Shown: positions 9,247-17,641 of the stretch, piece after piece
Layout of the letters: each line of letters starts with the position of its first letter
Numbering within the stretch: the stretch's first letter is position 1
The notes under the pieces: model-generated
Seen by the model: the letters and a program-made list of their open reading frames with translations, nothing else
Told to the model about the DNA's origin: nothing
Databases searched by the model: none
From: Comamonas testosteroni TK102
GTDB lineage: Bacteria > Pseudomonadota > Gammaproteobacteria > Burkholderiales > Burkholderiaceae_C
Direction of reading: 5' to 3'
Length of the DNA stretch: 64,000 bases
Assembly: GCF_000739375.1 (NCBI RefSeq)
Contig: NZ_CP006704.1
Span: 3,968,001-4,032,000, forward strand
Position numbers and translations under genes: made by a program

Positions 9247-9363
9247 AAAAAGCGCGGAACCAGTCCGCGCTTTGATGAGGATGTCGAGAAATCTCGGGCA
9301 GGCGCGAACCGCCAGCTGCCATCAGCAGCTGAAATACATCTCCGATGTAGTTCGCGGTGTCAT
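9247..9363 (-). promoter_or_regulatory. Candidate threonine attenuator in the thrS leader
   Basis: On the minus strand four segments form mutually exclusive pairs. Segment 1, CGCGAAC (9350-9356, inside the Thr codons of the leader peptide), pairs with segment 2, GTTCGCG within 9301-9310. Segment 2 (TTCGCGC) also pairs with segment 3 (GCGCGGA, about 9264-9270). Segment 3 pairs with segment 4 as a 10-bp stem (9264-9273 with 9249-9258) followed by a short T-tract, which is an intrinsic terminator. A ribosome stalled at Thr codons would cover segment 1 and favour the 2:3 antiterminator. The pairing is seen in sequence; the mechanism is inferred. Confidence 0.6.
9322..9363 (-). CDS. Putative thrS leader peptide (13 residues, Thr-rich)
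   Basis: The frame reads MTPRTTSEMYFSC and stops at TGA 9322-9324. Three of thirteen residues are Thr, two of them adjacent (ACT ACA). GAGAAAGG lies about 11 bases upstream. An in-frame ATG at 9408 would lengthen it to 28 residues with five Thr codons, but that ATG overlaps a TTAAAAT box that could be the promoter -10. The stop lies 12-20 bases before segment 2 of the attenuator, as expected of a leader peptide. Translation is unproven. Confidence 0.5.
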   Translation of the reverse strand: MTPRTTSEMYFSC

Positions 9364-9423
9364 AACCGTTGATGCCTTTCTCGCCCTTGTGAATTGAAGT
9401 CGTGGCATTTTAACCCGGCAATC

Positions 9424-9455
9424 AAAAAAGCGCCCGAGACTTTCGCCCCGGGCGC
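9424..9455 (-). terminator. Terminator of aceA
   Basis: On the minus strand GCGCCCG pairs with CGGGCGC (9449-9455 with 9430-9436), followed by TTTTTT (9424-9429). It is 44 bases past the aceA stop and directly abuts the thrS leader. Confidence 0.85.
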
Positions 9456-9498
9456 ATAACCCCTTTTTTACCTAGACAGAATCACGATTGATCGCAAC

Positions 9499-10830
9499 TC
9501 AATGGAACTGCTCTTCCTCGGTGGAGCCGGTCAGCGCCTTGACGCTGGACGAGCCGCCCTGGATCACGGTGGTCACGTCGTCGAAGTAACCTGCGCCCAC
9601 TTCCTGCTGGTGCGAGACAAAGGTGTAGCCCTTGTCACGTGCCGCGAATTCGGGCTCCTGGATCATTTCCACGTAGTGCTTCATGCCCTCGCCGCGAGCG
9701 TACTCGTGGGCGAACTTGAAGGTGTTGTACCAGTTGCTGTGGATGCCGGCCAGCGTGATGAACTGGAACTTGTAGCCGAGCGCGGACAGGTCTTCCTGGA
9801 AGGAGGCGATCTGGCTGTCGTTGAGATTCTTCTTCCAGTTGAACGAAGGCGAGCAGTTGTAGCTCAGCAGCTTGCCTGGGCAGGCGGCATGCACGGCCTG
9901 GGCGAATTCGCGGGCAAAGCCGATATCGGGCACACCGGTTTCGCACCACACCAGATCCGCGTAGGGAGCGTAGGCCACGCCACGGCTGATGGATTGCTCC
10001 AGGCCGTTCTTGACGCGGTAGAAGCCTTCTTGCGTACGCTCGCCGGTCAGGAACGGAATGTCGTTCTCGTCGTGGTTGCTGGTGATCAGATTGGCCGCTT
10101 CGGCATCGGTACGGGCCAGCACGATGGTGGGCACGCCCATCACGTCGGCGGCAAAGCGAGCCGCGATCAGCTTCTCGACCGCTTCACGGGTGGGCACCAG
10201 CACCTTGCCGCCCATATGACCACACTTCTTGACTGCAGCCAGCTGGTCTTCAAAGTGCACGCCGGCAGCGCCCGCCTGAATCATGTTCTTCATCAGCTCG
10301 AACGCGTTGAGCACGCCGCCAAAACCGGCTTCCGCATCAGCCACGATGGGCAGGAAGTAGTCGATGAACTCCTTGTCGCCGGGGTTGATGCCCTTGCCCC
10401 ACTGGATTTCGTCGGCACGCTTGAAGGTGTTGTTGATGCGGCGCACCATGGTGGGCACGGAATCGTAGGCGTACAGAGACTGGTCGGGATACATGGTCTC
10501 CGAGGTGTTGCCGTCGGCAGCCACTTGCCAGCCCGACAGGTACACAGCTTCCAGACCGGCCTTGGCCTGCTGCATGGCCTGGCCCGCAGAGATGGCACCG
10601 AAGGCGTTCACATAGCCCTTCTTCGAGCTGCCGTTGATCTTGTCCCACAGCACTTCGGCTCCGCGCTGGGCCAGGGTGTACTCGGGCTGCAGGCTGCCAC
10701 GCAGACGCACCACATCGGCGGCGCTGTAGCCGCGCTTGACGCTCTTCCAGCGTGGGTTCTGTGCCCAGTCTTTTTCGAGGGCTGCGATTTGCTGTTCACG
10801 GCTCAGTTGCTGGGTCAGGGATTGGGGCAT
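9499..10830 (-). CDS. aceA: Isocitrate lyase
   Basis: This 443-residue cytoplasmic enzyme splits isocitrate into glyoxylate and succinate, the first step of the glyoxylate shunt used for growth on acetate and fatty acids. The catalytic loop KKCGH (in [18 protein letters not shown], near residue 205) and metal-binding acidic residues in [12 protein letters not shown] are present. AAGGAG lies 7 bases before ATG 10830. The gene stands alone between its own terminator and a 500-base AT-rich upstream region. No malate synthase is in the window. Confidence 0.97.
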   Translation of the reverse strand: MPQSLTQQLSREQQIAALEKDWAQNPRWKSVKRGYSAADVVRLRGSLQPEYTLAQRGAEVLWDKINGSSKKGYVNAFGAISAGQAMQQAKAGLEAVYLSGWQVAADGNTSETMYPDQSLYAYDSVPTMVRRINNTFKRADEIQWGKGINPGDKEFIDYFLPIVADAEAGFGGVLNAFELMKNMIQAGAAGVHFEDQLAAVKKCGHMGGKVLVPTREAVEKLIAARFAADVMGVPTIVLARTDAEAANLITSNHDENDIPFLTGERTQEGFYRVKNGLEQSISRGVAYAPYADLVWCETGVPDIGFAREFAQAVHAACPGKLLSYNCSPSFNWKKNLNDSQIASFQEDLSALGYKFQFITLAGIHSNWYNTFKFAHEYARGEGMKHYVEMIQEPEFAARDKGYTFVSHQQEVGAGYFDDVTTVIQGGSSSVKALTGSTEEEQFH

Positions 10831-11338
10831 GGTGCACTCCTTAGCGGTTAAACAAGATGGGTTGGTGTTCGTCCTTGGGATTTACTTTATGTCTGCAACG
10901 CTTTTTCTCAGAGTCTTATGTCTTATAAAAGACTGAAATTTATTTCAACAAAATCAACATCTTATTTTTATTTTTCACAATAAGAAAACACATTTCTCAT
11001 ATCGAGAAATTTTGCGGCAGCGCAGCATTTCGTTTTTTCATAATACGGAATCGAATTCTTGCTTCATGAAAATTTGGCGCATTCCTGGCCATCAGAACCG
11101 GAATCTCTCCGGTGCGGCACGAAACAAGCCGTGCCGTATGCACTGAAGCGCTCATTTGCCAGCCACCTTGCCCGGTTCAACGCACTTGAACCCAAACAGG
11201 TGACACGGCAAAGACAGGGCGCCAGTCGCGCGAGAACCAAAAAACAACAGTTCCCTGCGTCCGAGCCAAAAGCATGCAACAGCCCTGCCACACTGCCTTG
11301 CCACCTTCTTCTCCCTCTGACCTTCATCCCGCCACCTC
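10831..11338. other. AT-rich promoter region between aceA and the EamA gene
   Basis: No gene is convincing here. Bases 10900-11050 are strongly AT-rich. On the minus strand TTGTTG and TATAAG are spaced 18 bases apart near 10919-10950 and could form the aceA promoter. Two small inverted repeats are visible: TTCTC/GAGAA near 10992-11007 and CGGCACG/CGTGCCG at 11115-11121 and 11130-11136. Operator function is not established. Confidence 0.4.
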
Positions 11339-12250
11339 ATGCACACGCCCAGCCGCCCACTTGCCTATCTCTGCCTGGCGCTCAGCATGTCTCTGGTGGG
11401 CAGCTATGTGGCCCTGTCCAAGCCTCTGGCAGCCATCTTTCCGGTCATGTTGCTGGCATGGCTGCGCTTTGGCATCGGCGCCGTGGCCATGCTCGGCTGG
11501 CTCAAGGCCCCCGCACATGAGACGGCCCTGACCCGGCAGACCAAGTGGCTGCTGTTCTTTGAATCCCTCTTCGGCAATTTCCTGTTCACGCTCTGCATGA
11601 TCAGTGGCGTGGCCATGACCAGCGCCGTCACTGCCGGAGTGACCATGGCCGCGATTCCCGCCGCCGTCGCCATCATGAGCTGGCTTTTTCTGCGTGAGGC
11701 CGTGGGTGCACGTACGTGGACAGCGATTGTTTTCGCGGTGGCCGGAATAGGACTGAACGCCTTGAGCAAAACCGATGGCAGCAACGTTGCCCCCGCCACT
11801 CAGCAAGGCCTGGGCCAGTTGCTGTTGATTGCCGCCGTGCTCTGCGAAGCCGCATATGCCGTGATCGGCAAAAAACTCACCGCCAGCGTAAGCCCCAAGC
11901 GCATTACCGCTCTGATCAATCTCTGGGGCTTTGCGCTCTCCGCCCCGGCCGGGCTCTATCTGGCCTGGCAGTTTGATTTTTCCCAGGTCTCTGCGCCTGC
12001 ATGGGGCCTGCTGCTGTTCTACGCGCTGGCCGCCTGCGTCTGGACGGTGTGGTTGTGGATGACGGGACTACGCGCCGTGCCCGCATCGCAGGCCGGCATT
12101 TTTACCGTGCTGCTGCCTGTCAGCGCGGCGCTGGTGGGCATGCTGGCCCTTGGGGAGCGCATCAGCACCGTGCAGCTGCTGGCCTTCGGTATCGCCCTGA
12201 GCAGCGTGGTGATTGCCACCTGGCCCCGCCCGCTGCAGATCAGGCGCTAG
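11339..12250 (+). CDS. EamA/DMT-superfamily membrane exporter
   Basis: This 303-residue inner-membrane protein shows about ten hydrophobic segments arranged as two EamA repeats (about 8-140 and 155-295). Each repeat ends with the family signature of a glycine/proline-rich helix, for example AIPAAVAIMSWLFLREAVGARTW and TVLLPVSAALVGMLALGERIS. Such proteins usually export amino acids or other metabolites by proton exchange; the substrate cannot be read from sequence. No clear Shine-Dalgarno precedes ATG 11339. The convergent RraA-like gene ends 14 bases past its stop. Confidence 0.85.
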   Translation: MHTPSRPLAYLCLALSMSLVGSYVALSKPLAAIFPVMLLAWLRFGIGAVAMLGWLKAPAHETALTRQTKWLLFFESLFGNFLFTLCMISGVAMTSAVTAGVTMAAIPAAVAIMSWLFLREAVGARTWTAIVFAVAGIGLNALSKTDGSNVAPATQQGLGQLLLIAAVLCEAAYAVIGKKLTASVSPKRITALINLWGFALSAPAGLYLAWQFDFSQVSAPAWGLLLFYALAACVWTVWLWMTGLRAVPASQAGIFTVLLPVSAALVGMLALGERISTVQLLAFGIALSSVVIATWPRPLQIRR

Positions 12251-12263
12251 GCTGCACAGCCCA

Positions 12264-12779
12264 TCAGGCAAGCAGGTTGCGGCGGCTGAGCACAATGCCG
12301 TCGGCATCGGCATATAGCCAGTCGCCCGGACGAATCCACAGGCCCGCGATCTGAACATAGACATCGCGCAGTCCCTGACCCTGCTTGACCGTGGGCATGG
12401 GGTTGAGCGCCAGTGCATAAAGCCCCACGGAAGCGGCTTTCAACTCGGCCAGGTCGCGCACGCAACCGTAGACCAGCACCCCGGCCCAGCCGTTCTGGGC
12501 CGCCGATGCAGCCACATTGCCGCCCACCAGGGCACGACGCAGCGAACCGCCGCCATCGACCACCAGCACACGGCCGTCACCGGGCTCGGCCAGCGCCGCC
12601 CGTACCAGGCTGTTGTCGTCAAGGCATTGCACGGTGCTGACCTCGCCCATGAAGCCGACATTCGCTCCATAGCTGTGGAACACGGGTGGCAGGACGCGGA
12701 AATCGCTGCTGTCGTCGCTGATATGCGCATCGCAAAGATCGCAGGTGCTGAAGGGCAGAGAAGCCGGGGAATCGCTCAT
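12264..12779 (-). CDS. RraA-like protein / 4-hydroxy-4-methyl-2-oxoglutarate aldolase family
   Basis: This 171-residue protein has the RraA fold. TCDLCDAHISDD is the usual N-terminus, and GGSLRRALVGGNVAASAAQNGWAGVLVYGCVRD contains the G-x20-R-D metal and substrate signature of HMG/CHA aldolases. In E. coli RraA inhibits RNase E, while in pseudomonads relatives cleave 4-carboxy-4-hydroxy-2-oxoadipate. The R-D pair favours the aldolase role, but no aromatic-degradation genes are adjacent, so the assignment stays open. ATG 12779 is chosen because GGAG precedes it by a standard distance. Confidence 0.85.
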   Translation of the reverse strand: MSDSPASLPFSTCDLCDAHISDDSSDFRVLPPVFHSYGANVGFMGEVSTVQCLDDNSLVRAALAEPGDGRVLVVDGGGSLRRALVGGNVAASAAQNGWAGVLVYGCVRDLAELKAASVGLYALALNPMPTVKQGQGLRDVYVQIAGLWIRPGDWLYADADGIVLSRRNLLA

Positions 12780-13057
12780 GAAAATCTCCACAGGGTCAGG
12801 TTTCGCCCATCTTGCCTCCAGCGCGGGCACTAGCACAAGCACAAGCGAGCACCCACGGAGAGCAACTTTTTCACAACACTATCGAGGAAAAACCCATGAA
12901 AACAGGCGCTAAAAGGCCCGAGATCAACAAATCGAGGCAAAAAAACAGCTGACGAGCTTGGAAGAGAGATTTTTTGCCATTAGCATCAGACTCAGCCAGT
13001 GGATTGCAGCTGTATTTCGCTGGTGATAAGTCCACTACCCAATTAGGAATAAGCAAA

Positions 13058-13366
13058 ATGGCAACTGCAAAGAAGGCACCCGCTGCAGCACCGGCAGCAG
13101 CTCCCGCCGCTAAGAAGCGCACTCCCAACGCTGCCTTCATGAAACCCCTGACACCCAGCGCTGCTCTGGCCGCAGTGGTTGGCAAGGACCCCCTGCCCCG
13201 TACCGAAATCATCAGCAAGCTGTGGGTCTACATCAAGGCCAACAACCTGCAAGACGCCGCCAACAAGCGCATGATCAACGCCGACGCCAAGCTCAAGGAA
13301 GTCTTCGGCAAGCCCCAAGTCTCCATGTTCGAGATGGCCGGCCTGATCGGCAAGCACGTCAAGTAA
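13058..13366 (+). CDS. SWIB/MDM2-domain protein with Ala/Pro/Lys-rich N-terminus
   Basis: This 102-residue protein has a low-complexity tail of about 25 residues (MATAKKAPAAAPAAAPAAKKR), resembling bacterial histone H1-like tails, followed by a SWIB domain (about 28-102: MKPLTPSAALAAVVGKDPLPRTEIISKLWVYIKANNLQD). SWIB domains in eukaryotes act in chromatin remodelling; stand-alone bacterial versions occur in chlamydiae and Burkholderiales with no settled function. ATG 13058 is chosen for AGGA about 9 bases upstream. It is monocistronic, with a strong terminator 24 bases after the stop. A nucleoid-associated role is an inference. Confidence 0.85.
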   Translation: MATAKKAPAAAPAAAPAAKKRTPNAAFMKPLTPSAALAAVVGKDPLPRTEIISKLWVYIKANNLQDAANKRMINADAKLKEVFGKPQVSMFEMAGLIGKHVK

Positions 13367-13389
13367 GCACTGCGCTTGCGCTGACCACA

Positions 13390-13415
13390 AAAAAGCTGGC
13401 ACGAGCCAGCTTTTT
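13390..13415. terminator. Bidirectional terminator after the SWIB gene
   Basis: An 11-bp perfect stem (13390-13400 with 13405-13415) has T-runs in both directions. It can serve the SWIB gene and the convergent flavoprotein operon, whose last stop is at 13524. Confidence 0.9.
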
Positions 13416-13523
13416 GTGTTTCTGGAGATGGCTGATGGCCCTGCCCAACGTCAGGCCTGCCGCAAAGCCACCGTGCGACATGCCTATGCCTGCACGGCAA
13501 TGAAAGTGGTGTATCTCAGGAGC

Positions 13524-14927
13524 TCAATACACATCGCGCCGGTAGCGACCCGAGCCCAGCAACTCCGCCACCTTGGCCTCGCCCAGGATAGCCTGCAGCG
13601 TCAGATGCACGCCCTGTCCCATGCCATTGAGGCTGCCGCAGACATAGATGGCCGCGCCACGCTCCACCCACTGCCGGACTTCCTCGGCATGGCTGCGCAG
13701 CAAATCCTGCACATAGCGCGAGTCCTTGCCGTTGCGCGACCAGGCCTGATCCAGCCGCGCCAATCGCCCCTGCTCTACCCACGCCGCCAACTGCTCGGCA
13801 CAGAAGGCATCATGCTGTGGGCTGCGCTCCCCGAACAACAGCCATTGATCATTTCGGTCTTGCTGCACACGCGCCTTGATGTGGCTGAGAAGGCCTGCCA
13901 GGCCCGAGCCATTGCCGATCAGGATCAGCGGCCGACCAGCGTTGTCCCCGAGCCTGAAGCCACGGTGCTCGCGCAGCGTCAGCGACAGTACATCTCCCTC
14001 TGCCATGCCGCAGCACAGCCAGTGAGAGGCCAGCCCCGGCGAGCCGTCGGCACGCGTGCTCTCGCGCACCAGCAACTGCAGACTGCCGTCGGCCGTGATC
14101 GAGGCGATCGAATAGTCTCGTGCGCGCTCCGGATCGGCGGGCACGCACAGGGACACCAGATCGCCCGACTCCCACGGCGGCAGCTCGCCAGACTGCGGTG
14201 TCCATTCCAGCTGATACAGCGCCCCGCCCTGGCTGCCGGGATTGAGCAAATGCCGCCGGCTGAGCACAAAAGCTACGCTTGCCGGTGCCTGCAACCAGTC
14301 TGCATCCAGCTCCTGAGCCGATGCAGACTCGCCCAGCAGGCTCTGCCTTATCTGCCCGACCTGGGCCTGCCAGCTCTGCAAACTCGGCCCATCCATATTG
14401 TCGACACAGACGAGATCGCTGCGCGCGCCGCTGGTCTGCAGCCATTCGTGCACCTGCACACCAAAAGCACAGAACTCCTGATACTCGCGATCACCCAGCG
14501 CCAGCACCAGGCTTTGGTGCCGGGTCAGCACGGGCTGCGCAGCCATAAGTTGCTGCACAAAGCCCAGCGCATGGTCGGGCGCATCGCCTTCGCCCGTGGT
14601 GGACAGCATCCACAGGCTATGCGCATATTCCTGCAGCAGCTCGGTCGTCAGCTTCTCCACGGGCAGCAGGCGCACCTGAAGCCCGCCTTCGACCAGCATC
14701 TTGGCCGTGGCACGGGCCAGAGCCTCGGCCTGCCCCGTCTGACTGGCATAGGCGACCAGGACGGCAGGCGCCTGGGCATCGCCCTGCGATAACTGGCTCT
14801 GGGCTTCGTCGACCAGGCGCTGCCTGCGTACCCTGGAGCCGATACCCCAGCACATGCCGGCGTACGCTGCAACCAGGCCCATGGCGCCATAGATGCGCTC
14901 GGGCGTCAAAATCCATTCCACTGTCAT
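13524..14927 (-). CDS. Membrane-anchored flavodoxin-FAD-NADPH reductase (CPR/CysJ-like)
   Basis: This 467-residue protein starts with one transmembrane helix (about 10-32), then a flavodoxin-like FMN domain (about 54-190: VLVAYASQTGQAEALA, LSTTGEGDAPDHA), an FAD-binding domain (about 210-325, with the RDYSIAS motif) and an NADPH-binding domain (about 330-467: PLILIGNGSGLAGLLSHIKAR, VCGSLNGMGQGV, ending RRDVY). It should move electrons from cytoplasmic NADPH to a membrane partner. It is the last gene of a five-gene operon with ApbE, DUF4198, DUF2271 and PepSY proteins. Its ATG overlaps the apbE stop by four bases. It is likely an electron donor for periplasmic iron-siderophore reduction rather than a sulfite reductase subunit. 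Confidence 0.85.
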   Translation of the reverse strand: MTVEWILTPERIYGAMGLVAAYAGMCWGIGSRVRRQRLVDEAQSQLSQGDAQAPAVLVAYASQTGQAEALARATAKMLVEGGLQVRLLPVEKLTTELLQEYAHSLWMLSTTGEGDAPDHALGFVQQLMAAQPVLTRHQSLVLALGDREYQEFCAFGVQVHEWLQTSGARSDLVCVDNMDGPSLQSWQAQVGQIRQSLLGESASAQELDADWLQAPASVAFVLSRRHLLNPGSQGGALYQLEWTPQSGELPPWESGDLVSLCVPADPERARDYSIASITADGSLQLLVRESTRADGSPGLASHWLCCGMAEGDVLSLTLREHRGFRLGDNAGRPLILIGNGSGLAGLLSHIKARVQQDRNDQWLLFGERSPQHDAFCAEQLAAWVEQGRLARLDQAWSRNGKDSRYVQDLLRSHAEEVRQWVERGAAIYVCGSLNGMGQGVHLTLQAILGEAKVAELLGSGRYRRDVY

Positions 14928-16048
14928 GCCTCAAATTGGTTGATCCAGGCGGGTGTCTTGATCACCTGCCTGCGGGTCTCATTGCCATCGGATGCAAGAT
15001 GCGATGTCAGCACGGCTGCAATCCCATGCTGAAGGGCAAAGTCCATGCCTTGCTGAGGCCCCAGCACCGTGAGCACGGTGGCCAGGGCATCGGCATGCAT
15101 GCACTCCTCATGAAACACCGTGACGCTGGCCAGATCATGCGCCACCGGCCAGCCGGTGCGCGGATCCAGCGTGTGCGAATAGCGCTTGCCGGCATGCGTG
15201 AACTGGTGCCAGAAGTCGCCCGATGTGGCAAAAGCGCCCTCGCGGCAGGCCACGATCAGGGACTCCGCCTCGGTAGTGCCGCCCGTGCCCAGCTGCACCT
15301 GCCAGGGCCGGCCATCGGGCCTCTGCCCCCAGCTGCGCAGCTCGCCGCCGATTTCGAACAGGCCCCCAGCCCAGCCTGCTGCCTGCAGCTTCTGCACCGC
15401 CCAGTCCACGGCAAAGCCCTTGGCAATGCCGCAAAAATCCAGCTCCAGGCCACCGCTCTGCTGCAATTGCCGGGTCTGCGCATTCCAGTGCAGATGACGA
15501 CAGCCGCTGGTCTGCAGCAGGCGCTGGATCTCATCACCAGGCGGCGTTTGCCCGTGATGCGGCTGCAAGGGGTTCTGACGTGGGCCGAACCCCCATAGCG
15601 AGACCAGCGCCCCCATGCAGGGATCCATGGCTGCGCCAGACAATCGGGCCCAGTGCAAGGCCGCCTCCAGAACATGCGCAAACTCTGCCGGCATCACATG
15701 CATTTCACCGGGTCTTGAACGATTGAACCGGGTGATCAGCGAATCGGTCTCCCAGTTGCTCATCTGGGCGACGACATCCTCAAAGACCTGCTGCAACAGC
15801 GCCTGCACCGGCGCCATGGGCAGGTAATCCGGGTTGACCAGTCGCAGCGACCAGTGCGTGCCCATGGTCTGGCCGGACAGGCGGTGAATGCGCCCATCCT
15901 GCTGGTGCTGCAGGCTTGCCGGCCTCCAGCGCTGCACGCCGAAGTCCGGCGCCGGCGTCCGCTCATGCACCTGGCTCTGCCCCTCGGATGAGGGCAGTTG
16001 CCAGAGGCTGGCATCGAAGCGTACGCGGACAGAAGTGGTCATGGGCAT
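14924..16048 (-). CDS. apbE: FAD:protein FMN transferase (ApbE family)
   Basis: This 374-residue protein transfers FMN from FAD onto Ser or Thr of target proteins outside the cytoplasm. SGQTMGTHWSLRLVNP (about 57-72), GLELDFCGIAKGFAVDWAVQKL (nucleotide-binding, about 205-226) and YSHTLDPRTGWPVAHDLASVTV (about 290-312, with the metal-binding Thr/Asp region) are all present. No clear signal peptide or lipobox is visible at the N-terminus, unlike many ApbE proteins. The gene overlaps the downstream flavoprotein by four bases. A target may be the DUF2271 protein two genes upstream. Confidence 0.9.
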   Translation of the reverse strand: MPMTTSVRVRFDASLWQLPSSEGQSQVHERTPAPDFGVQRWRPASLQHQQDGRIHRLSGQTMGTHWSLRLVNPDYLPMAPVQALLQQVFEDVVAQMSNWETDSLITRFNRSRPGEMHVMPAEFAHVLEAALHWARLSGAAMDPCMGALVSLWGFGPRQNPLQPHHGQTPPGDEIQRLLQTSGCRHLHWNAQTRQLQQSGGLELDFCGIAKGFAVDWAVQKLQAAGWAGGLFEIGGELRSWGQRPDGRPWQVQLGTGGTTEAESLIVACREGAFATSGDFWHQFTHAGKRYSHTLDPRTGWPVAHDLASVTVFHEECMHADALATVLTVLGPQQGMDFALQHGIAAVLTSHLASDGNETRRQVIKTPAWINQFEA

Positions 16049-16126
16049 GCGGACAAGGGCACAACAGCAGTGAAAACAACGACGCGCCCGGATCGGGCGC
16101 GTATTCAGTCCATCAAGCGACAGCGC

Positions 16127-16927
16127 TTAAGGCAGCACTTCCAGAGTCGCGATATAGCCCAGGCGGCGCTCCGTGGCCTTGGCGATGCTGGTCTTCTTGT
16201 CCGTGGCATCGGCGTTCAGCCAGAACAGTCCTGCGCGAGGGAACTTGATCTTGACCTGGCCCTTGGCATCGGTCTTGAGCTTCGTGGCATCCACACCGTC
16301 GCGGTAGCGAATGCCGTCGGCCACCAGCTCCAGCTCCAGATCCACAGCAGGCTTGCCGTCGATCTGAAATTCGAAAGTCGCCTCTTCGCTGGCCACCAGA
16401 TCATTGGGGTGGGTCACGGGCTTGAGTTCCAGGCCCTTGCCGGTCAGCGCCAGTGCCGAGGGCTTGCCCAGGGACACAAAGGTTTCCATGCGACGCAGGT
16501 TCTCGGTCACGCGCACTTCCTTGGCATCGGCAGGAATCTGCTTGAGCACTTCTTCCACCGAGCCACGCAGGCGCTTGGGCTGGCCGTTGGCATCCTTGTA
16601 GCCGCCCATCACGCCGGTCATCAGCATGGTGACGCGGTAGGTACCTGTCTTCTCGGGCTTGAAGTCGAACATGCTGCGCAGCTCGCCCTTGGCCACATTC
16701 TTCATTTCCACCGCCGCACCATCGGGCGCGGTCACCTTGACGGCCTCCAGACCCAACGGACGATGGTTGAAGAAGAACACATCGTTGGACACGGCGGCAT
16801 CCACCGTGACCCAGTCAGACTTGGACAGCACGGTGCTGGAAGGCTTGAACCACAGATCATGCGCCTGAGCGCCCAGGGCAGCCAGAGCCAGAGTTGCAGC
16901 GACGATGGCGCGAGTTTGGAACTTCAT
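16127..16927 (-). CDS. DUF4198 periplasmic protein
   Basis: This 266-residue protein has a clear signal peptide (MKFQTRAIVAATLALAALGAQA, cleavage near residue 22) followed by HDLWFKPSSTVL, the typical DUF4198 opening with an exposed N-terminal histidine. The rest is predicted beta-rich, with an Ig-like carrier domain near residues 170-245 (ADGIRYRDGVDATKLKTDAKGQVKIKFPRAGLFWLNA). DUF4198 proteins occur with transition-metal uptake genes; the biochemical role is not settled. ATG 16927 has AAGGA about 8 bases upstream. The gene is separated from the preceding DUF2271 gene by a dispersed repeat. Confidence 0.85.
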   Translation of the reverse strand: MKFQTRAIVAATLALAALGAQAHDLWFKPSSTVLSKSDWVTVDAAVSNDVFFFNHRPLGLEAVKVTAPDGAAVEMKNVAKGELRSMFDFKPEKTGTYRVTMLMTGVMGGYKDANGQPKRLRGSVEEVLKQIPADAKEVRVTENLRRMETFVSLGKPSALALTGKGLELKPVTHPNDLVASEEATFEFQIDGKPAVDLELELVADGIRYRDGVDATKLKTDAKGQVKIKFPRAGLFWLNADATDKKTSIAKATERRLGYIATLEVLP

Positions 16928-16999
16928 ATCAGGTCCTTGAAAACAGAAAGGGTGACAAATCCGAAAATGAGGCGATGCCCAGGCCAGGAACACCGAACA

Positions 17000-17091
17000 A
17001 GAGCCGCCTCGCAGCGAAGGTGCTGCCCCTCTCCGCGAAGCAGAGAGGGGGAAGGCGCGGGGCCGCCTAGGCCAAGCGCCTCAGAGGGCGA
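17000..17091 (-). repeat. Dispersed GC-rich 3' repeat, copy A1
   Basis: Read on the minus strand it begins immediately after the DUF2271 stop: GCCCTCTGAGGCGCTT, then a C5-tract/G5-tract stem with a CTCTCTGC...GAGAGG core, then CTTCGCTGCGAGGCGGC. The order of blocks matches the copies at 44652, 49096, 52440 and 60076. Confidence 0.75.
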
Positions 17092-17613
17092 TCAAGGCTT
17101 CAATTCCAGCTTGATCGCGCCCAGCTCGGTGCTGCCATTGGCGCTCAGGCTGGTGGCCTGCTTGACGGGCCACTCGAAGGGAATGGATACCAGCTCGCGG
17201 CCGCCGACTTCACGGGCGGCTTCCACCATCAGCTTGTACTGACCGGGAGCCAGCTGGGGCAGCGGGTTCTTGCCTTCGGCAAAGGACAGCGCATGGCTGC
17301 CCACGGGCTTGGTCGGCTGGGTCACACCGTCGATGGGGAAGCTCAGCTCACGGCCCGTACGGCGCCACCACTGGCGCATGTCCTTGAGCCACTTGGTGCC
17401 CTCGGCATTCTTCATCTTTGCGTCGTACCAGACGGACAGATTGGCGGCCACGCCGCCATCGGCCTTTTCCAGCCACACAGCAACATAGGGCTTGTGGTAT
17501 TCGGCCACCTGCAACTGGGGCACGGTCACCGCCACATTCATGCCGCCCGCGAGTGCCGGCAGGCCCACCACGGCGCTCAATGCCACCGAGGTTTTGAAAA
17601 TCCGCTTAGCCAT
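17092..17613 (-). CDS. DUF2271 periplasmic protein, candidate flavinylated electron carrier
   Basis: This 173-residue protein has a signal peptide (about 1-23) and the DUF2271 core: PYVAVWLEKADGG, VWYDAKMKNAEGTKWLKDMRQWWRRTGRELSFPIDGVTQPT and FEWPVK. The DGVTQPT stretch (residues 95-101) sits where a D-G-x-T-G-A-T-like flavinylation motif would fit; here Gly-Ala is replaced by Gln-Pro. With an ApbE transferase in the operon, covalent FMN on Thr98 or Thr101 is plausible but unproven. ATG 17613 has a strong AAGGAAGAG site upstream. The start is 28 bases after the PepSY gene stop. Confidence 0.85.
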   Translation of the reverse strand: MAKRIFKTSVALSAVVGLPALAGGMNVAVTVPQLQVAEYHKPYVAVWLEKADGGVAANLSVWYDAKMKNAEGTKWLKDMRQWWRRTGRELSFPIDGVTQPTKPVGSHALSFAEGKNPLPQLAPGQYKLMVEAAREVGGRELVSIPFEWPVKQATSLSANGSTELGAIKLELKP

Positions 17614-17641
17614 TTTCTCTTCCTTCACAAAATTCTTGGAC

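Noticed and set aside
7414..9372. A 652-codon open frame opposite thrS
   Set aside because: It is antisense to a clear threonyl-tRNA synthetase, has no recognisable domain and no ribosome site.
13524..14927. Naming the flavoprotein as CysJ, the sulfite reductase flavoprotein subunit
   Set aside because: It has an N-terminal membrane helix and sits in an operon with ApbE, DUF4198, DUF2271 and PepSY genes, far from cysI.
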